Assembly: GCA_002835675.1 (NCBI GenBank)
Contig: PIZR01000001.1
Span: 424,303 to 488,302 of the forward strand
DNA from: Bacillus sp. BA3
Lineage (GTDB): Bacteria > Bacillota > Bacilli > Bacillales > DSM-1321
Reading direction: 5' to 3'
DNA: 64,000 nt
Shown here: positions 53,845 to 62,002 of the stretch, in pieces
Position numbering within the stretch: the stretch's first letter is position 1
Layout: every line of letters starts with the position of its first letter
The notes under the pieces: generated by a model
Database searches by the model: none
The model's input: the letters and a program-made list of their open reading frames with translations, nothing else
Told to the model about the DNA's origin: nothing
Made by a program: the position numbers and the translations under genes

Positions 53845-53924
53845 AAGTATCGCCCCTTTAGCGATTCTTCACAATATTAAGGCGAGACGTGAAAATTTTT
53901 CGATAACTGGTATCCTGTCTAAAC

Positions 53925-55097
53925 TCATTCAAATGTTCCTTTTATCAACGGAATACCCTTATCTACCATAACTTGTCCCTTTGCCATTACCGTGACAATT
54001 GCCAAAGTATCCTTTTGCAATAGCACAATATCAGCATCATTGCCGGTTTGGATACTGCCCTTGGTTGATAGTTTCAGCACTTGTGCGGGGTTCGTGGTGA
54101 TGACCTTCAGTGCCGTTTCAAGTGGGATTCCTTCTTCTAAAACAGAATCACGCACTTCGTGATATAGCGAAGATACTTTTCCTACTTGAAGGCCTGCATA
54201 CTCCCCATGGTTGTTGAAAAACGGAAGACTTGCCTGACCGTCTGAAGAGAAGGTGATTTGTTCTACTGGAATCCCTTCTTCAAGCATTATGCGCAAGGCA
54301 ATGCTGCACTTTACTTCGCCATCATCCAGAAACTGAGGAATGGTGCTTGTTGTAAAGTCTACGAACCCGCCCCGTTTAGCGTAATTGATTCCCGCCTTGA
54401 ATAATTCTTCATTTCGGTTGATATGTGTCGGATGGAGCTGCCGAATCGGAATATTGGTTTTATCAGCAATTGCATGTAACAACGAGAGCTCACCATCACC
54501 GTCTCCTACATGAACTTCTAATATACCTGCTTTTCCTGACAGAATACCCCCGTTACGTGCGGCTGCGACGATTTTGGTCAATTCCTCAAAAGTGGGTTCT
54601 GATGATCTATGGTCGGAGATGGCAATTTCCCCGACACCGATGATTTTGTCAATAAAAATAAGATCATCTTCAATTTTTCCTGTCAATGTTTTTACTGGCA
54701 CTTGGTAGGAGCCAGTATGAATGAAACAGGAAATACCCTCTTCTTCAAGTGCCCGGGCCTTGGCAAGCAGGCTTTCCATTCTACGCGTAGTTCCGTCCGT
54801 ACCAAGCAATCCGACAAGCGTTGTAATACCCGAAGTCGTAATGTCCGTAAGCATCAGCTCAGGGGTGCGGGTTTTGAATCCGCCCTCACCGCCTCCGCCA
54901 ATAATATGAACATGTGAATCTATGAAACCTGGAACAATTAAAAGATTGGTCGCATCAATGATATGAATAGGAGCAAAGTTGTCAGGAATCTCGATTCTGT
55001 CATCTATGAATGCAATTTTTTCATCTGTAATCAAAACGTCTTTCCGTCCTAAGTAATTGGGTGAGTATATCTCGCCATTTTTGATTAAAGTAAGCAA
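53925..55097 (-). CDS. iadA: isoaspartyl dipeptidase (beta-aspartyl-peptidase)
   Basis: This 390-residue amidohydrolase cleaves L-isoaspartyl dipeptides left over from damaged proteins. VPGFIDSHVHIIGGGGEGGF carries the His-x-His metal site near residue 62, followed by HPTHINRN near 220 and the catalytic Asp in FSSDGQASLPFF near 285. In E. coli IadA the bridging ligand is a carboxylated Lys before AISDHRS. Here that position is Glu157 (GVGEIAISDHRS). It is co-oriented with the YfcC permease and follows a sigma-54 promoter. Confidence 0.88.
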   Translation of the reverse strand: MLTLIKNGEIYSPNYLGRKDVLITDEKIAFIDDRIEIPDNFAPIHIIDATNLLIVPGFIDSHVHIIGGGGEGGFKTRTPELMLTDITTSGITTLVGLLGTDGTTRRMESLLAKARALEEEGISCFIHTGSYQVPVKTLTGKIEDDLIFIDKIIGVGEIAISDHRSSEPTFEELTKIVAAARNGGILSGKAGILEVHVGDGDGELSLLHAIADKTNIPIRQLHPTHINRNEELFKAGINYAKRGGFVDFTTSTIPQFLDDGEVKCSIALRIMLEEGIPVEQITFSSDGQASLPFFNNHGEYAGLQVGKVSSLYHEVRDSVLEEGIPLETALKVITTNPAQVLKLSTKGSIQTGNDADIVLLQKDTLAIVTVMAKGQVMVDKGIPLIKGTFE

Positions 55098-55133
55098 TGC
55101 GTTTCTCCTCCTGTAATGAATTCGTGATTTTTA

Positions 55134-56555
55134 TCAAAATGGACCATATCCGATGAAGTGAGCCGTTATGACAGCTATTAATCCAATGAGATATTGAATA
55201 AGTACCAGCGGCAGAATCCACTTCGCCCATTTTGTCCAAGGTATGCCTGCGATTGCCAAGCCCGCCATTAAGGTGGTAGCGGTTGGGAAAATCATATTTC
55301 CGATTCCGTCCGCAAAAGAGAAAGTCAACACTGCAGTTTGGCGTGTAATATCCAATAAGTCTGCGAGCGGAATCATAATTGGCATGGTCAACATTGCATG
55401 ACCGGTGCCGGATGCTAGAATAAAATGAATAAGAGTTTGGAAGCTGTACATGCCGGCAACACTTAAATAGGCCGGAATATGCTGGATAGCTTCAGATACT
55501 TGATGCAGCATAGGGTCGACGATATGCCCATCATTCAATACAACAAGAATGGCGCGTGATACGCCAATAATCAAAGCACCGCCTAGCAAGGCGGCAGATC
55601 CATTGGTAAAGGAGTTGACAATTTGATCCGCAGACAATTTTCCGAATATTCCAATTACGATTGTTAAAACAATGAATAAGGCTGTAATTTCTGTAATGTA
55701 CCATTGGAACTTGATGACACCAAATGCCAAGACGATATAGTTAATCAAAAAAGAGATTAAGATGAATTTATGTCTTGCAGTTAATTTCGCACTTGATTGG
55801 AGCAGTTTTTTTGCTTCTTCTTTTGTATATTTTCCGTAGATTCCTATAGAAGGATTTTTCTTGACCTTCATAGCGTAACGATAGATATAAAGAACGGAAA
55901 CAAGGTAGACGATAATAAATAAGATAAGGCGTAACCCTATTCCTGAGAACATCGGCAATTCAGCAATTCCTTGTGCAAGTCCTACAGTGAAGGGATTCAT
56001 GATGGCAGTCGTGAACCCTGACAAAGCCCCTACAATGACGATGGCAGTACCTGTAATTGTATCGAACCCCAGGGCCAACGCCAGCGGAATGATAAGTGGA
56101 AGGTAAGCAAGTGTTTCTTCCGCCATTCCCATTAAGGAGCCGCCTACAGCAAAAAACAGCATCACGACAGGAATTAATAGCTTTTCACGTGTCGCCAACT
56201 TCCGAGCCATTGTGGCGATGAGCACATCAACCGTCCCTGTAGCTCTTAAAACACCGAAAAACCCTCCAATAATCAATAAGAAAAAGATAATATTGCCGGC
56301 TTCAACCATCCCTGTGTGAATAGCTTTTATCATATCGAACAATTCCACCGGTGCAGATTCTATCCATTTGAAAGAATTTGCGTCAACAGTTGTCCGTCCA
56401 TCTGCTTCAATCCGTGTATATTCCCCGGCAGGCAAAATGTAAGTAAATAGAGTTGCTATTGCGAGAATGCAGAGCAGCAATACAAAAACATTGATTTTTC
56501 TCTCTTTTTCTCCCGCTGTTTCAAGCGAAACAGCCTTCTCTTCTACTTGGCTCAT
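55134..56555 (-). CDS. yfcC: YfcC family membrane transporter
   Basis: This 473-residue protein has about twelve helices. It starts with KINVFVLLLCILAIATLFTY and PAGEYTR, typical of the YfcC/ArcD-like branch of the ion-transporter superfamily. ILASGTGHAMLTMPIMIPLA, then FPTATTLMAGLAIAGIPWTK follow near the C-terminus. These proteins move amino acids, peptides or C4 acids. Being the first gene of a sigma-54 unit with iadA, it probably imports isoaspartyl dipeptides or aspartate products. The ATG is behind AAGGAGAGAC. Confidence 0.87.
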   Translation of the reverse strand: MSQVEEKAVSLETAGEKERKINVFVLLLCILAIATLFTYILPAGEYTRIEADGRTTVDANSFKWIESAPVELFDMIKAIHTGMVEAGNIIFFLLIIGGFFGVLRATGTVDVLIATMARKLATREKLLIPVVMLFFAVGGSLMGMAEETLAYLPLIIPLALALGFDTITGTAIVIVGALSGFTTAIMNPFTVGLAQGIAELPMFSGIGLRLILFIIVYLVSVLYIYRYAMKVKKNPSIGIYGKYTKEEAKKLLQSSAKLTARHKFILISFLINYIVLAFGVIKFQWYITEITALFIVLTIVIGIFGKLSADQIVNSFTNGSAALLGGALIIGVSRAILVVLNDGHIVDPMLHQVSEAIQHIPAYLSVAGMYSFQTLIHFILASGTGHAMLTMPIMIPLADLLDITRQTAVLTFSFADGIGNMIFPTATTLMAGLAIAGIPWTKWAKWILPLVLIQYLIGLIAVITAHFIGYGPF

Positions 56556-56690
56556 AAATGTCTCTCCTTTGTATTTAAAATAAGTACATGGAACTAATAC
56601 GCTAACAAAATATTGCCAGCCTATCGACTATCAACTGTTTTTCAAGTATTCTGCTGTTTCCCTCCTTTTCAAATCCATAGGCACGTCAAC

Positions 56691-56723
56691 TCAATCACGA
56701 CAATTCAATCACGACAATTCAAT
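56691..56723. repeat. 14-bp tandem repeat at the sigma-54 start site
   Basis: TCAATCACGACAAT occurs twice back to back (56691-56704 and 56705-56718), followed by TCAAT. It covers the expected transcription start of the yfcC-iadA unit. Confidence 0.55.
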
Positions 56724-56729
56724 ATATAA

Positions 56730-56745
56730 GCAAATTCTGTGCCAA
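56730..56745 (-). promoter_or_regulatory. sigma-54 (-24/-12) promoter of yfcC-iadA
   Basis: On the minus strand the sequence reads TTGGCACAGAATTTGC, with GG and GC separated by exactly 10 bp. This matches the sigma-54 consensus TGGCAC-N5-TTGC. A sigma-54 activator gene diverges from it. Confidence 0.88.
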
Positions 56746-56774
56746 TATGAAGTAATTGATTTTTATGAGAACTT

Positions 56775-56835
56775 ATTGGTTGGATTGAAGTTAAAGGTCA
56801 TTATTGGTTCTTTTTGGTGGTATAATAAAACCAAT
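56775..56835. promoter_or_regulatory. candidate enhancer sites for the sigma-54 activator
   Basis: ATTGGTT occurs at 56775-56781 and 56803-56809 (both within TTATTGGTT), and its inverse AACCAAT at 56829-56835. They lie 30-90 bp upstream of the -24 box, a normal place for activator binding. The last pair also flanks a TATAAT of the activator gene at 56821. Confidence 0.55.
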
Positions 56836-56856
56836 TAAAGACAGGTAGGTGTTTTT

Positions 56857-58914
56857 ATGTCAAAATTCTCACTTACACTTATAGCGGGAAGCTCAAAAAC
56901 AAAGGAAGCCTTGCAGGAGCAACTGGAACAACTGATTGGAGACTACGTTCATGTCAACAGCCATGCTACCGATGAGGGAATACCTCATTCTCTGGGAGAT
57001 GGAATTATCTTGTATTCATCAGATGCAGCTTATGATAAGAAAATGGGAATGTATGGCGTAAATGCCCAGAAAATAATTGTGGGAAAGAGAACTGTTAATC
57101 ATGAATATATTGACAAGCTATTAAGAATACCAGAGGGTTCGACAGTGCTTTTGGTGAATGATGATGACGATGCAACTATAAACCTTATTGAATCCTTATA
57201 TCAACTTGGTGTCGATCATGTTCAATTTATCCCTTTCAGGAAGGGGATTTTATTTTATGAGAATGTCCAAATAGCTGTATCACCAGGAGAAACTCATCTG
57301 TGCCCCTCTTACATAAAAGAAGTAATCGATATAGGCGTGCGTCTTTTTGATATAACAACAATTCTGGAAGTTGTAGAATGCTGTGGTTTACACAAGGATA
57401 TATCCTCTAAGATTTCTGAAAGGTATATTAGTAATATAATTGAATTACAACGTAAGCTGTTACATGCAGAGTGGGATGCCAAGCAAATGAGTGATCATAT
57501 CCAAAATGTGTTGTGTACTGTCGATGACGGAATATTGGTCGTTAACGAGGAAGGTCTGATAACGGTATTCAATAACCAGCTTGCGGCATTGTTCCATGTT
57601 GATGCAAAAGATGTGGTTAATCAGTATCTAGAGCATGTAATGGATCGCCGTGATATTATCGATTTCATCATGGAAGGTAATGATGAAAGCAAGTTCTTCA
57701 ACATAGACGGCGTGGATGTCGTAATTTTCCGGTTGCAAATGATGAAAGAAAATACAATTGTCGCAACCTTCAAAAGCGTACATCAAGCCTTTGAAATAGA
57801 AAAGACTGCACAAAGAGAAATGCGCAATCAAGGATTTTATTCAAAATACTGCTTTGACGATATTATCGGCGAGAATGAAGTAATGAAAGAGCGTAAGCAG
57901 ATTGCCAAGAAGCTTGCCTTGTCGGAGCATCCGATTTTGATTCAGGGAGAGACAGGTACAGGAAAAGAGCTGTTTGCTCATGCGATTCATGAGCATTCAT
58001 TGCGAAAGAACGGGCCATTTCTAGCGGTTAACTGTAGCGCTTTAACAGAAACTTTACTTGAAAGTGAATTGTTCGGCTACGAAGAAGGGGCATTTACAGG
58101 AGCGCAAAGGGGAGGAAAGAAAGGACTGTTTGAAATGGCGGATAAAGGGACGATCTTTTTGGATGAAATTGGTGACATAAGTCTCACCGTTCAATCCCAT
58201 CTGCTTCGAGTTCTTCAGGAGGGGGAAATCCGCAGAATTGGCGGCAAGAGAATCATTCCCGTTAATGTCAGGGTGATTACCGCGACGAATAAAAACCTTC
58301 ATGATAAAATGCGGGACGGTTCATTCAGAACAGACTTGTTTTACCGTCTGAATGTGCTCAATCTTTACATACCGTCACTCAAAGAGAGAAGAGCGGATAT
58401 TCCACTTTTGATAAAGCACCTCATCACAAAAAGCGGGAAGTGGGTAAAAGTAGAGGAAGACGTATTGGAATATTTCATGCAATATGAATGGCCCGGCAAC
58501 ATACGGGAACTTAAAAGTACAATCGATTACATGTTGACGGTTTGTGAGGGGAATGTCGTGACGAAAAGTGACCTTCCGTTCATGCACGGGAATAAGGAAG
58601 ACAGTGTGACGGCAGATTATCCCGTCTGTGAAAGTGTGTTGGAAAATCAGGAGCGCGCTTTCATCTTGGAAGTAATTAAGCAATACAACGATAAAGGAAA
58701 AGCGGCAAGCAGAGAACTGATTTCTAATCAAAGTAAAGAATCGGACTTTGTCTTGTCCCCTCAGCAGATTCGTCGCCGTTTGGATATTCTAGAAATCGAA
58801 GGGTTTGTCGTCAAAGGCAGAGGAAGGGCCGGCACTAAGATTACCGCTGAAGGAATAGAGTATTTATATTTTCTTAAGTCAAAGCATGCTATGCATGGGA
58901 GTTTGCTAATTTAG
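56857..58914 (+). CDS. sigma-54-dependent activator (PrpR-N type)
   Basis: This 685-residue protein has a PrpR-type N-terminal sensor (about 1-200), a PAS-like segment (215-310) and a AAA+ sigma-54 activation domain (about 335-570). The latter has Walker A GETGTGKE near 364, the sigma-54 contact loop GAFTGA near 411 and FLDEIGDISL near 430. A C-terminal winged helix (LSPQQIRRRLDILEIEGFV) replaces the usual Fis-type helix-turn-helix. It is divergent from yfcC-iadA and should activate that unit when its ligand is present. A possible TATAAT at 56821 is its own promoter. Confidence 0.9.
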   Translation: MSKFSLTLIAGSSKTKEALQEQLEQLIGDYVHVNSHATDEGIPHSLGDGIILYSSDAAYDKKMGMYGVNAQKIIVGKRTVNHEYIDKLLRIPEGSTVLLVNDDDDATINLIESLYQLGVDHVQFIPFRKGILFYENVQIAVSPGETHLCPSYIKEVIDIGVRLFDITTILEVVECCGLHKDISSKISERYISNIIELQRKLLHAEWDAKQMSDHIQNVLCTVDDGILVVNEEGLITVFNNQLAALFHVDAKDVVNQYLEHVMDRRDIIDFIMEGNDESKFFNIDGVDVVIFRLQMMKENTIVATFKSVHQAFEIEKTAQREMRNQGFYSKYCFDDIIGENEVMKERKQIAKKLALSEHPILIQGETGTGKELFAHAIHEHSLRKNGPFLAVNCSALTETLLESELFGYEEGAFTGAQRGGKKGLFEMADKGTIFLDEIGDISLTVQSHLLRVLQEGEIRRIGGKRIIPVNVRVITATNKNLHDKMRDGSFRTDLFYRLNVLNLYIPSLKERRADIPLLIKHLITKSGKWVKVEEDVLEYFMQYEWPGNIRELKSTIDYMLTVCEGNVVTKSDLPFMHGNKEDSVTADYPVCESVLENQERAFILEVIKQYNDKGKAASRELISNQSKESDFVLSPQQIRRRLDILEIEGFVVKGRGRAGTKITAEGIEYLYFLKSKHAMHGSLLI

Positions 58915-58959
58915 TTATATCGCCAATAGGAAGTTTAAAAGGTGAAATCATTCAATATT

Positions 58960-59009
58960 AAAAGCCCCATTTCTCAGTTTCATAAAAGAGAAATGGGGCT
59001 TTTTTTCAC
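58960..59009. terminator. strong terminator between convergent genes
   Basis: AAAAGCCCCATTTCTC pairs with GAGAAATGGGGCTTTT (16 bp) and is followed by T residues. Confidence 0.8.
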
Positions 59010-59087
59010 CGATAGTATAATTCATTTCACTATAATTGCCCCTTTTTCACTACGAGTCGTTTCGCAGCAGTTTTCCAACCAAGAATC

Positions 59088-59999
59088 TCATATATCGTTA
59101 AAACCATCATCATTCTCTAACGTTTTCAAAATATGCTTGGTCAGAATGGATGCATCCGTGCTTTTCCAAACTGCCGATATGGAACTGGATAATTCCGAGT
59201 TATCGATGTTCAAGGCTTTAACTTGGCTTTTTCCCAACAAACTTACCATATCTTCCGGCATGAGTGCTACGCCGAGGTTATTGGATATTAGATTGGCGAT
59301 TGTCAGTAATTCAGAGCCTTTACATAATTCTTTAGGTGAAAATCCAGCAGTCAGGCAAGCTTTTTCCAAAAGGAATTGAAGGGAGTGTGCTTGAACGGCA
59401 TCATAATGGATAAAAGGTTCGTCTTTTGCTTCGTATAAATGTATCGAATCCTTTTGGGCCAGTGGATGATCAATGGAGACGACTAATTGTAAAGGGAACC
59501 TCATGAATTCAATCATGCTTAATCCTTCATTGGCGATGATATTACTGTGAATGGGCGTTCTGATGAAACCAATATGGTAATTTTGTTGGTTTACGAGTTT
59601 TACAGCCCTTGAGGATGTCGTTTCATGCACGTAAAATTCTGTATCCGGGTATTCCCCCACTATCTTTTTCAGTAACTTCGGGATATATATACTAGCTGCA
59701 GAGGGGACGGTAGCAATCTTCAATTTAGGCTTGGGGATAGCTTTATGTTCAACTATGTAATTTACTGTTTTCTCAATATCTTCAAAGGAAGGAGCAAGTT
59801 TTTTATAGATGTACTCTCCTTCTTCCGTCAATGTAATTTTTCTTGTGGTTCGATTCAATAGTTTAAAGCCTAATTGTTTTTCGAGGGATAAAATCTGTTG
59901 GCTAAGTCCGGGCTGGGATATATGCAGGGTTTTGGAAGCCTCGCTGAAACTAAGATGGTTAGAAACCTCTATGAAATAGCGGAGGGATAGGAAATTCAA
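59088..59999 (-). CDS. LysR family transcriptional regulator
   Basis: This protein of about 303 residues has the LysR helix-turn-helix at its start (LRYFIEVSNHLSFSEASKTL, then HISQPGLSQQILSLEKQLGF) and a periplasmic-binding-like effector domain. I start it at TTG 59999, behind GGTGAT; GTG 60011 in frame would add four residues. It diverges from the TAXI-TRAP operon, so it probably regulates that uptake system in response to its substrate. Effector unknown. Confidence 0.88.
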   Translation of the reverse strand: MNFLSLRYFIEVSNHLSFSEASKTLHISQPGLSQQILSLEKQLGFKLLNRTTRKITLTEEGEYIYKKLAPSFEDIEKTVNYIVEHKAIPKPKLKIATVPSAASIYIPKLLKKIVGEYPDTEFYVHETTSSRAVKLVNQQNYHIGFIRTPIHSNIIANEGLSMIEFMRFPLQLVVSIDHPLAQKDSIHLYEAKDEPFIHYDAVQAHSLQFLLEKACLTAGFSPKELCKGSELLTIANLISNNLGVALMPEDMVSLLGKSQVKALNIDNSELSSSISAVWKSTDASILTKHILKTLENDDGFNDI

Positions 60000-60011
60000 A
60001 CAATCACCCAC

Positions 60012-60436
60012 TTCAGTTGGATTTTAAAATACAAAGCTAAAATGGCTGGAAAAGAAAGGTTGGACAGTCGATTCCCTCTCAAAAAAAGCTGGATATAACG
60101 ATTAAAGGCTAGGAAGATCCTTTTATAACATCTGCTTATAAGTTTATAACAATAATATATTTCTAAAATGGAAGAGTCAATATTATCCTTAAAGAAAGGA
60201 AGAATAGGTAATAAAAGGTAAAATATTACTATTGGATAGCGGATTTTCCTTGTTTTTAATAGGTGTTTTTACACATTTAAGCTTGGTGATTTGATTTCTA
60301 TAAAACTATTTAATGTATTACTAGTGCTTATGGATGATGTGTCTAATTTTGTTAAAAAAGGGAAAGTGAGGCAGTCGGTAGAATAATAACATTATCATCT
60401 TTTGCAGATGATGAAAACACATGAGGGGGGAGTTTT
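60012..60436. other. divergent regulatory region
   Basis: This gap between the LysR gene and the TRAP operon holds AT-rich sequence with TTATAAC repeats near 60121-60150 and a leader stem, ATCATCT/AGATGAT at 60394-60412, just before the ribosome binding site. I cannot assign a clear LysR T-N11-A site. Confidence 0.35.
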
Positions 60437-61411
60437 ATGAAAAAATTTCATAAGTGCTTTTTATTGGTCATGATTTTGACGGTATCCGGTATTATCAGTG
60501 CCTGCGGAGACAGCAAAACAGGTGTCTCGGGCAGCGGAAACCAAAATTTGAGTTTGTTGACCGGTGGTACGGGAGGTACATACTATCCGCTCGGAGGACA
60601 AATTGGAAAAATCATTTCCGATAAAACAAAAGCGAACATAACACCTCAGACATCTGGCGCCTCCGCCGAAAACATGGAAACGTTAAGGGCTGGAGAGGCT
60701 GAAATCGCTTTTTCACAAACGGATATCGCCGCATATGCACTTGAAGGAACAGAAATGTTCGACGGGAAACCCATTGATAATATAATGGCGATCAGCTCTC
60801 TATATCCTGAAACTGTTCAAATTGTAACGACTGCAAAAAGCGGAATTAAATCAATCGAGGATTTAAAGGGTAAAAAGGTATCAGTAGGTGCTCCGGGTTC
60901 CGGTGCATACATCAATGCCATGCAAATCCTGGAGATTCATGGTTTGTTTGAGAAAGATATTAAAGGACAAAACCTGTCCTTCGATGAGTCGGCCGAAGGA
61001 ATTCAAGCAGGAAATATTGACGCAGCTTTCATTACTGCCGGAACACCAACAGGTGCAGTTGAGGCGCTGTCCGTACAAAATGATATCATGATCCTGCCTA
61101 TTGGAGAGGACAAAATTCAAGCATTGGTTAAAAAGTATCCATACTATGCGGAAGATACAATTCCAAGCGGTACTTACAAAATCAAATCCGAGGTAAAAAC
61201 AGTTGCAGTTAAAGCGATGTTAGTGGTTACAAAGGATCTTGATGAAGATTTAGTTTATGAAATGACTAAAGCTGTTTATGACAACACAGATCAAATCACA
61301 CATGCAAAAGGCAAGTTCCTTACAGCAGAAACTGCCCTAGAAGGATTAGGGGAAATGGAAGTGCATCCTGGAGCAGCAAAATACTTTAAAGAAAAAGGTG
61401 TTTCCAAGTAA
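60437..61411 (+). CDS. TAXI family TRAP transporter solute-binding lipoprotein
   Basis: This 324-residue exported protein has a lipoprotein signal ending IISAC (lipid Cys23), then LLTGGTGGTYYPLGGQIGKI, the TAXI family N-terminus. GKKVSVGAPGSGAYINAMQI near residue 147 (without the last two residues) and IDAAFITAGTPTGAVE follow. It captures a small organic acid, in some members glutamate or similar dicarboxylates, outside the membrane and hands it to the fused TRAP permease encoded two genes on. GAGGGGGGAGTTTT precedes ATG. Confidence 0.9.
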   Translation: MKKFHKCFLLVMILTVSGIISACGDSKTGVSGSGNQNLSLLTGGTGGTYYPLGGQIGKIISDKTKANITPQTSGASAENMETLRAGEAEIAFSQTDIAAYALEGTEMFDGKPIDNIMAISSLYPETVQIVTTAKSGIKSIEDLKGKKVSVGAPGSGAYINAMQILEIHGLFEKDIKGQNLSFDESAEGIQAGNIDAAFITAGTPTGAVEALSVQNDIMILPIGEDKIQALVKKYPYYAEDTIPSGTYKIKSEVKTVAVKAMLVVTKDLDEDLVYEMTKAVYDNTDQITHAKGKFLTAETALEGLGEMEVHPGAAKYFKEKGVSK

Positions 61412-61495
61412 TGCATTGGGTCGGTAGCTCGCTTTATGTGGCCTATCGGCTTCGTTTTTTTCTAAATGGGATATCTGGTTTTGAAAGGGGTACCT

Positions 61496-62002
61496 ATGAA
61501 ATTCAAGAGATTCATGGCATTTGGTATACCTCTGCTCATCGCTTTTTTATTCTTTTTTCCTTACAGGCATGTAATTGCCTTTTCCTTTGAGGACCAAGGG
61601 GAATTAATCGCATACTTTCCTTTGAAAAAAGAAAAAGAATTCAAGATTGAGTATACACACTCCATCCACCTCACGGATGTTTTGGAATCATATCGTTTAT
61701 CGGATAAGCAAATCCAACAAATTGAACTTTCTTATCATGATTTTGCTGTCGGTATGCCTTCTAATGCGGAGGGGGAGGAAGTCTTTGAAGAAAAAGACGG
61801 TACCTATTTCATAAAAAATATGAAACGCAATTTTACCCATATCGATTTACGGGTAGGACAAGTTAAAGCTAACCATCGTTTAATATATGATGAAAAAACA
61901 TACACATTGGCAGACTTCATTAAACCAGGGACATGGGTCAGGATTTCATCGGAAAGAATTTCATTGTGGGAACAGTTGAAGGGAGTGAAGATTAGTGGCT
62001 GA
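61496..62002 (+). CDS. DUF1850 protein of the TRAP operon
   Basis: This 168-residue protein has one N-terminal membrane helix (FGIPLLIAFLFFFPYRHVIAF) and an extracellular domain with FKIEYTHSIHLTDVLESYRL near residue 45. DUF1850 proteins are found between TAXI-type binding proteins and fused TRAP permeases. Their role is unknown, perhaps assembly. I start at ATG 61496, behind GAAAGGGG; an in-frame start at 61466 lacks such a site. It overlaps the permease gene by 8 bp. Confidence 0.85.
   Translation: MKFKRFMAFGIPLLIAFLFFFPYRHVIAFSFEDQGELIAYFPLKKEKEFKIEYTHSIHLTDVLESYRLSDKQIQQIELSYHDFAVGMPSNAEGEEVFEEKDGTYFIKNMKRNFTHIDLRVGQVKANHRLIYDEKTYTLADFIKPGTWVRISSERISLWEQLKGVKISG

Noticed and set aside
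53788..53847. Nineteen-codon frame behind AAAAAGGAGACAG
   Set aside because: The frame consists mostly of the terminator hairpin itself, so the coding sense is probably accidental, although the ribosome binding site is good.
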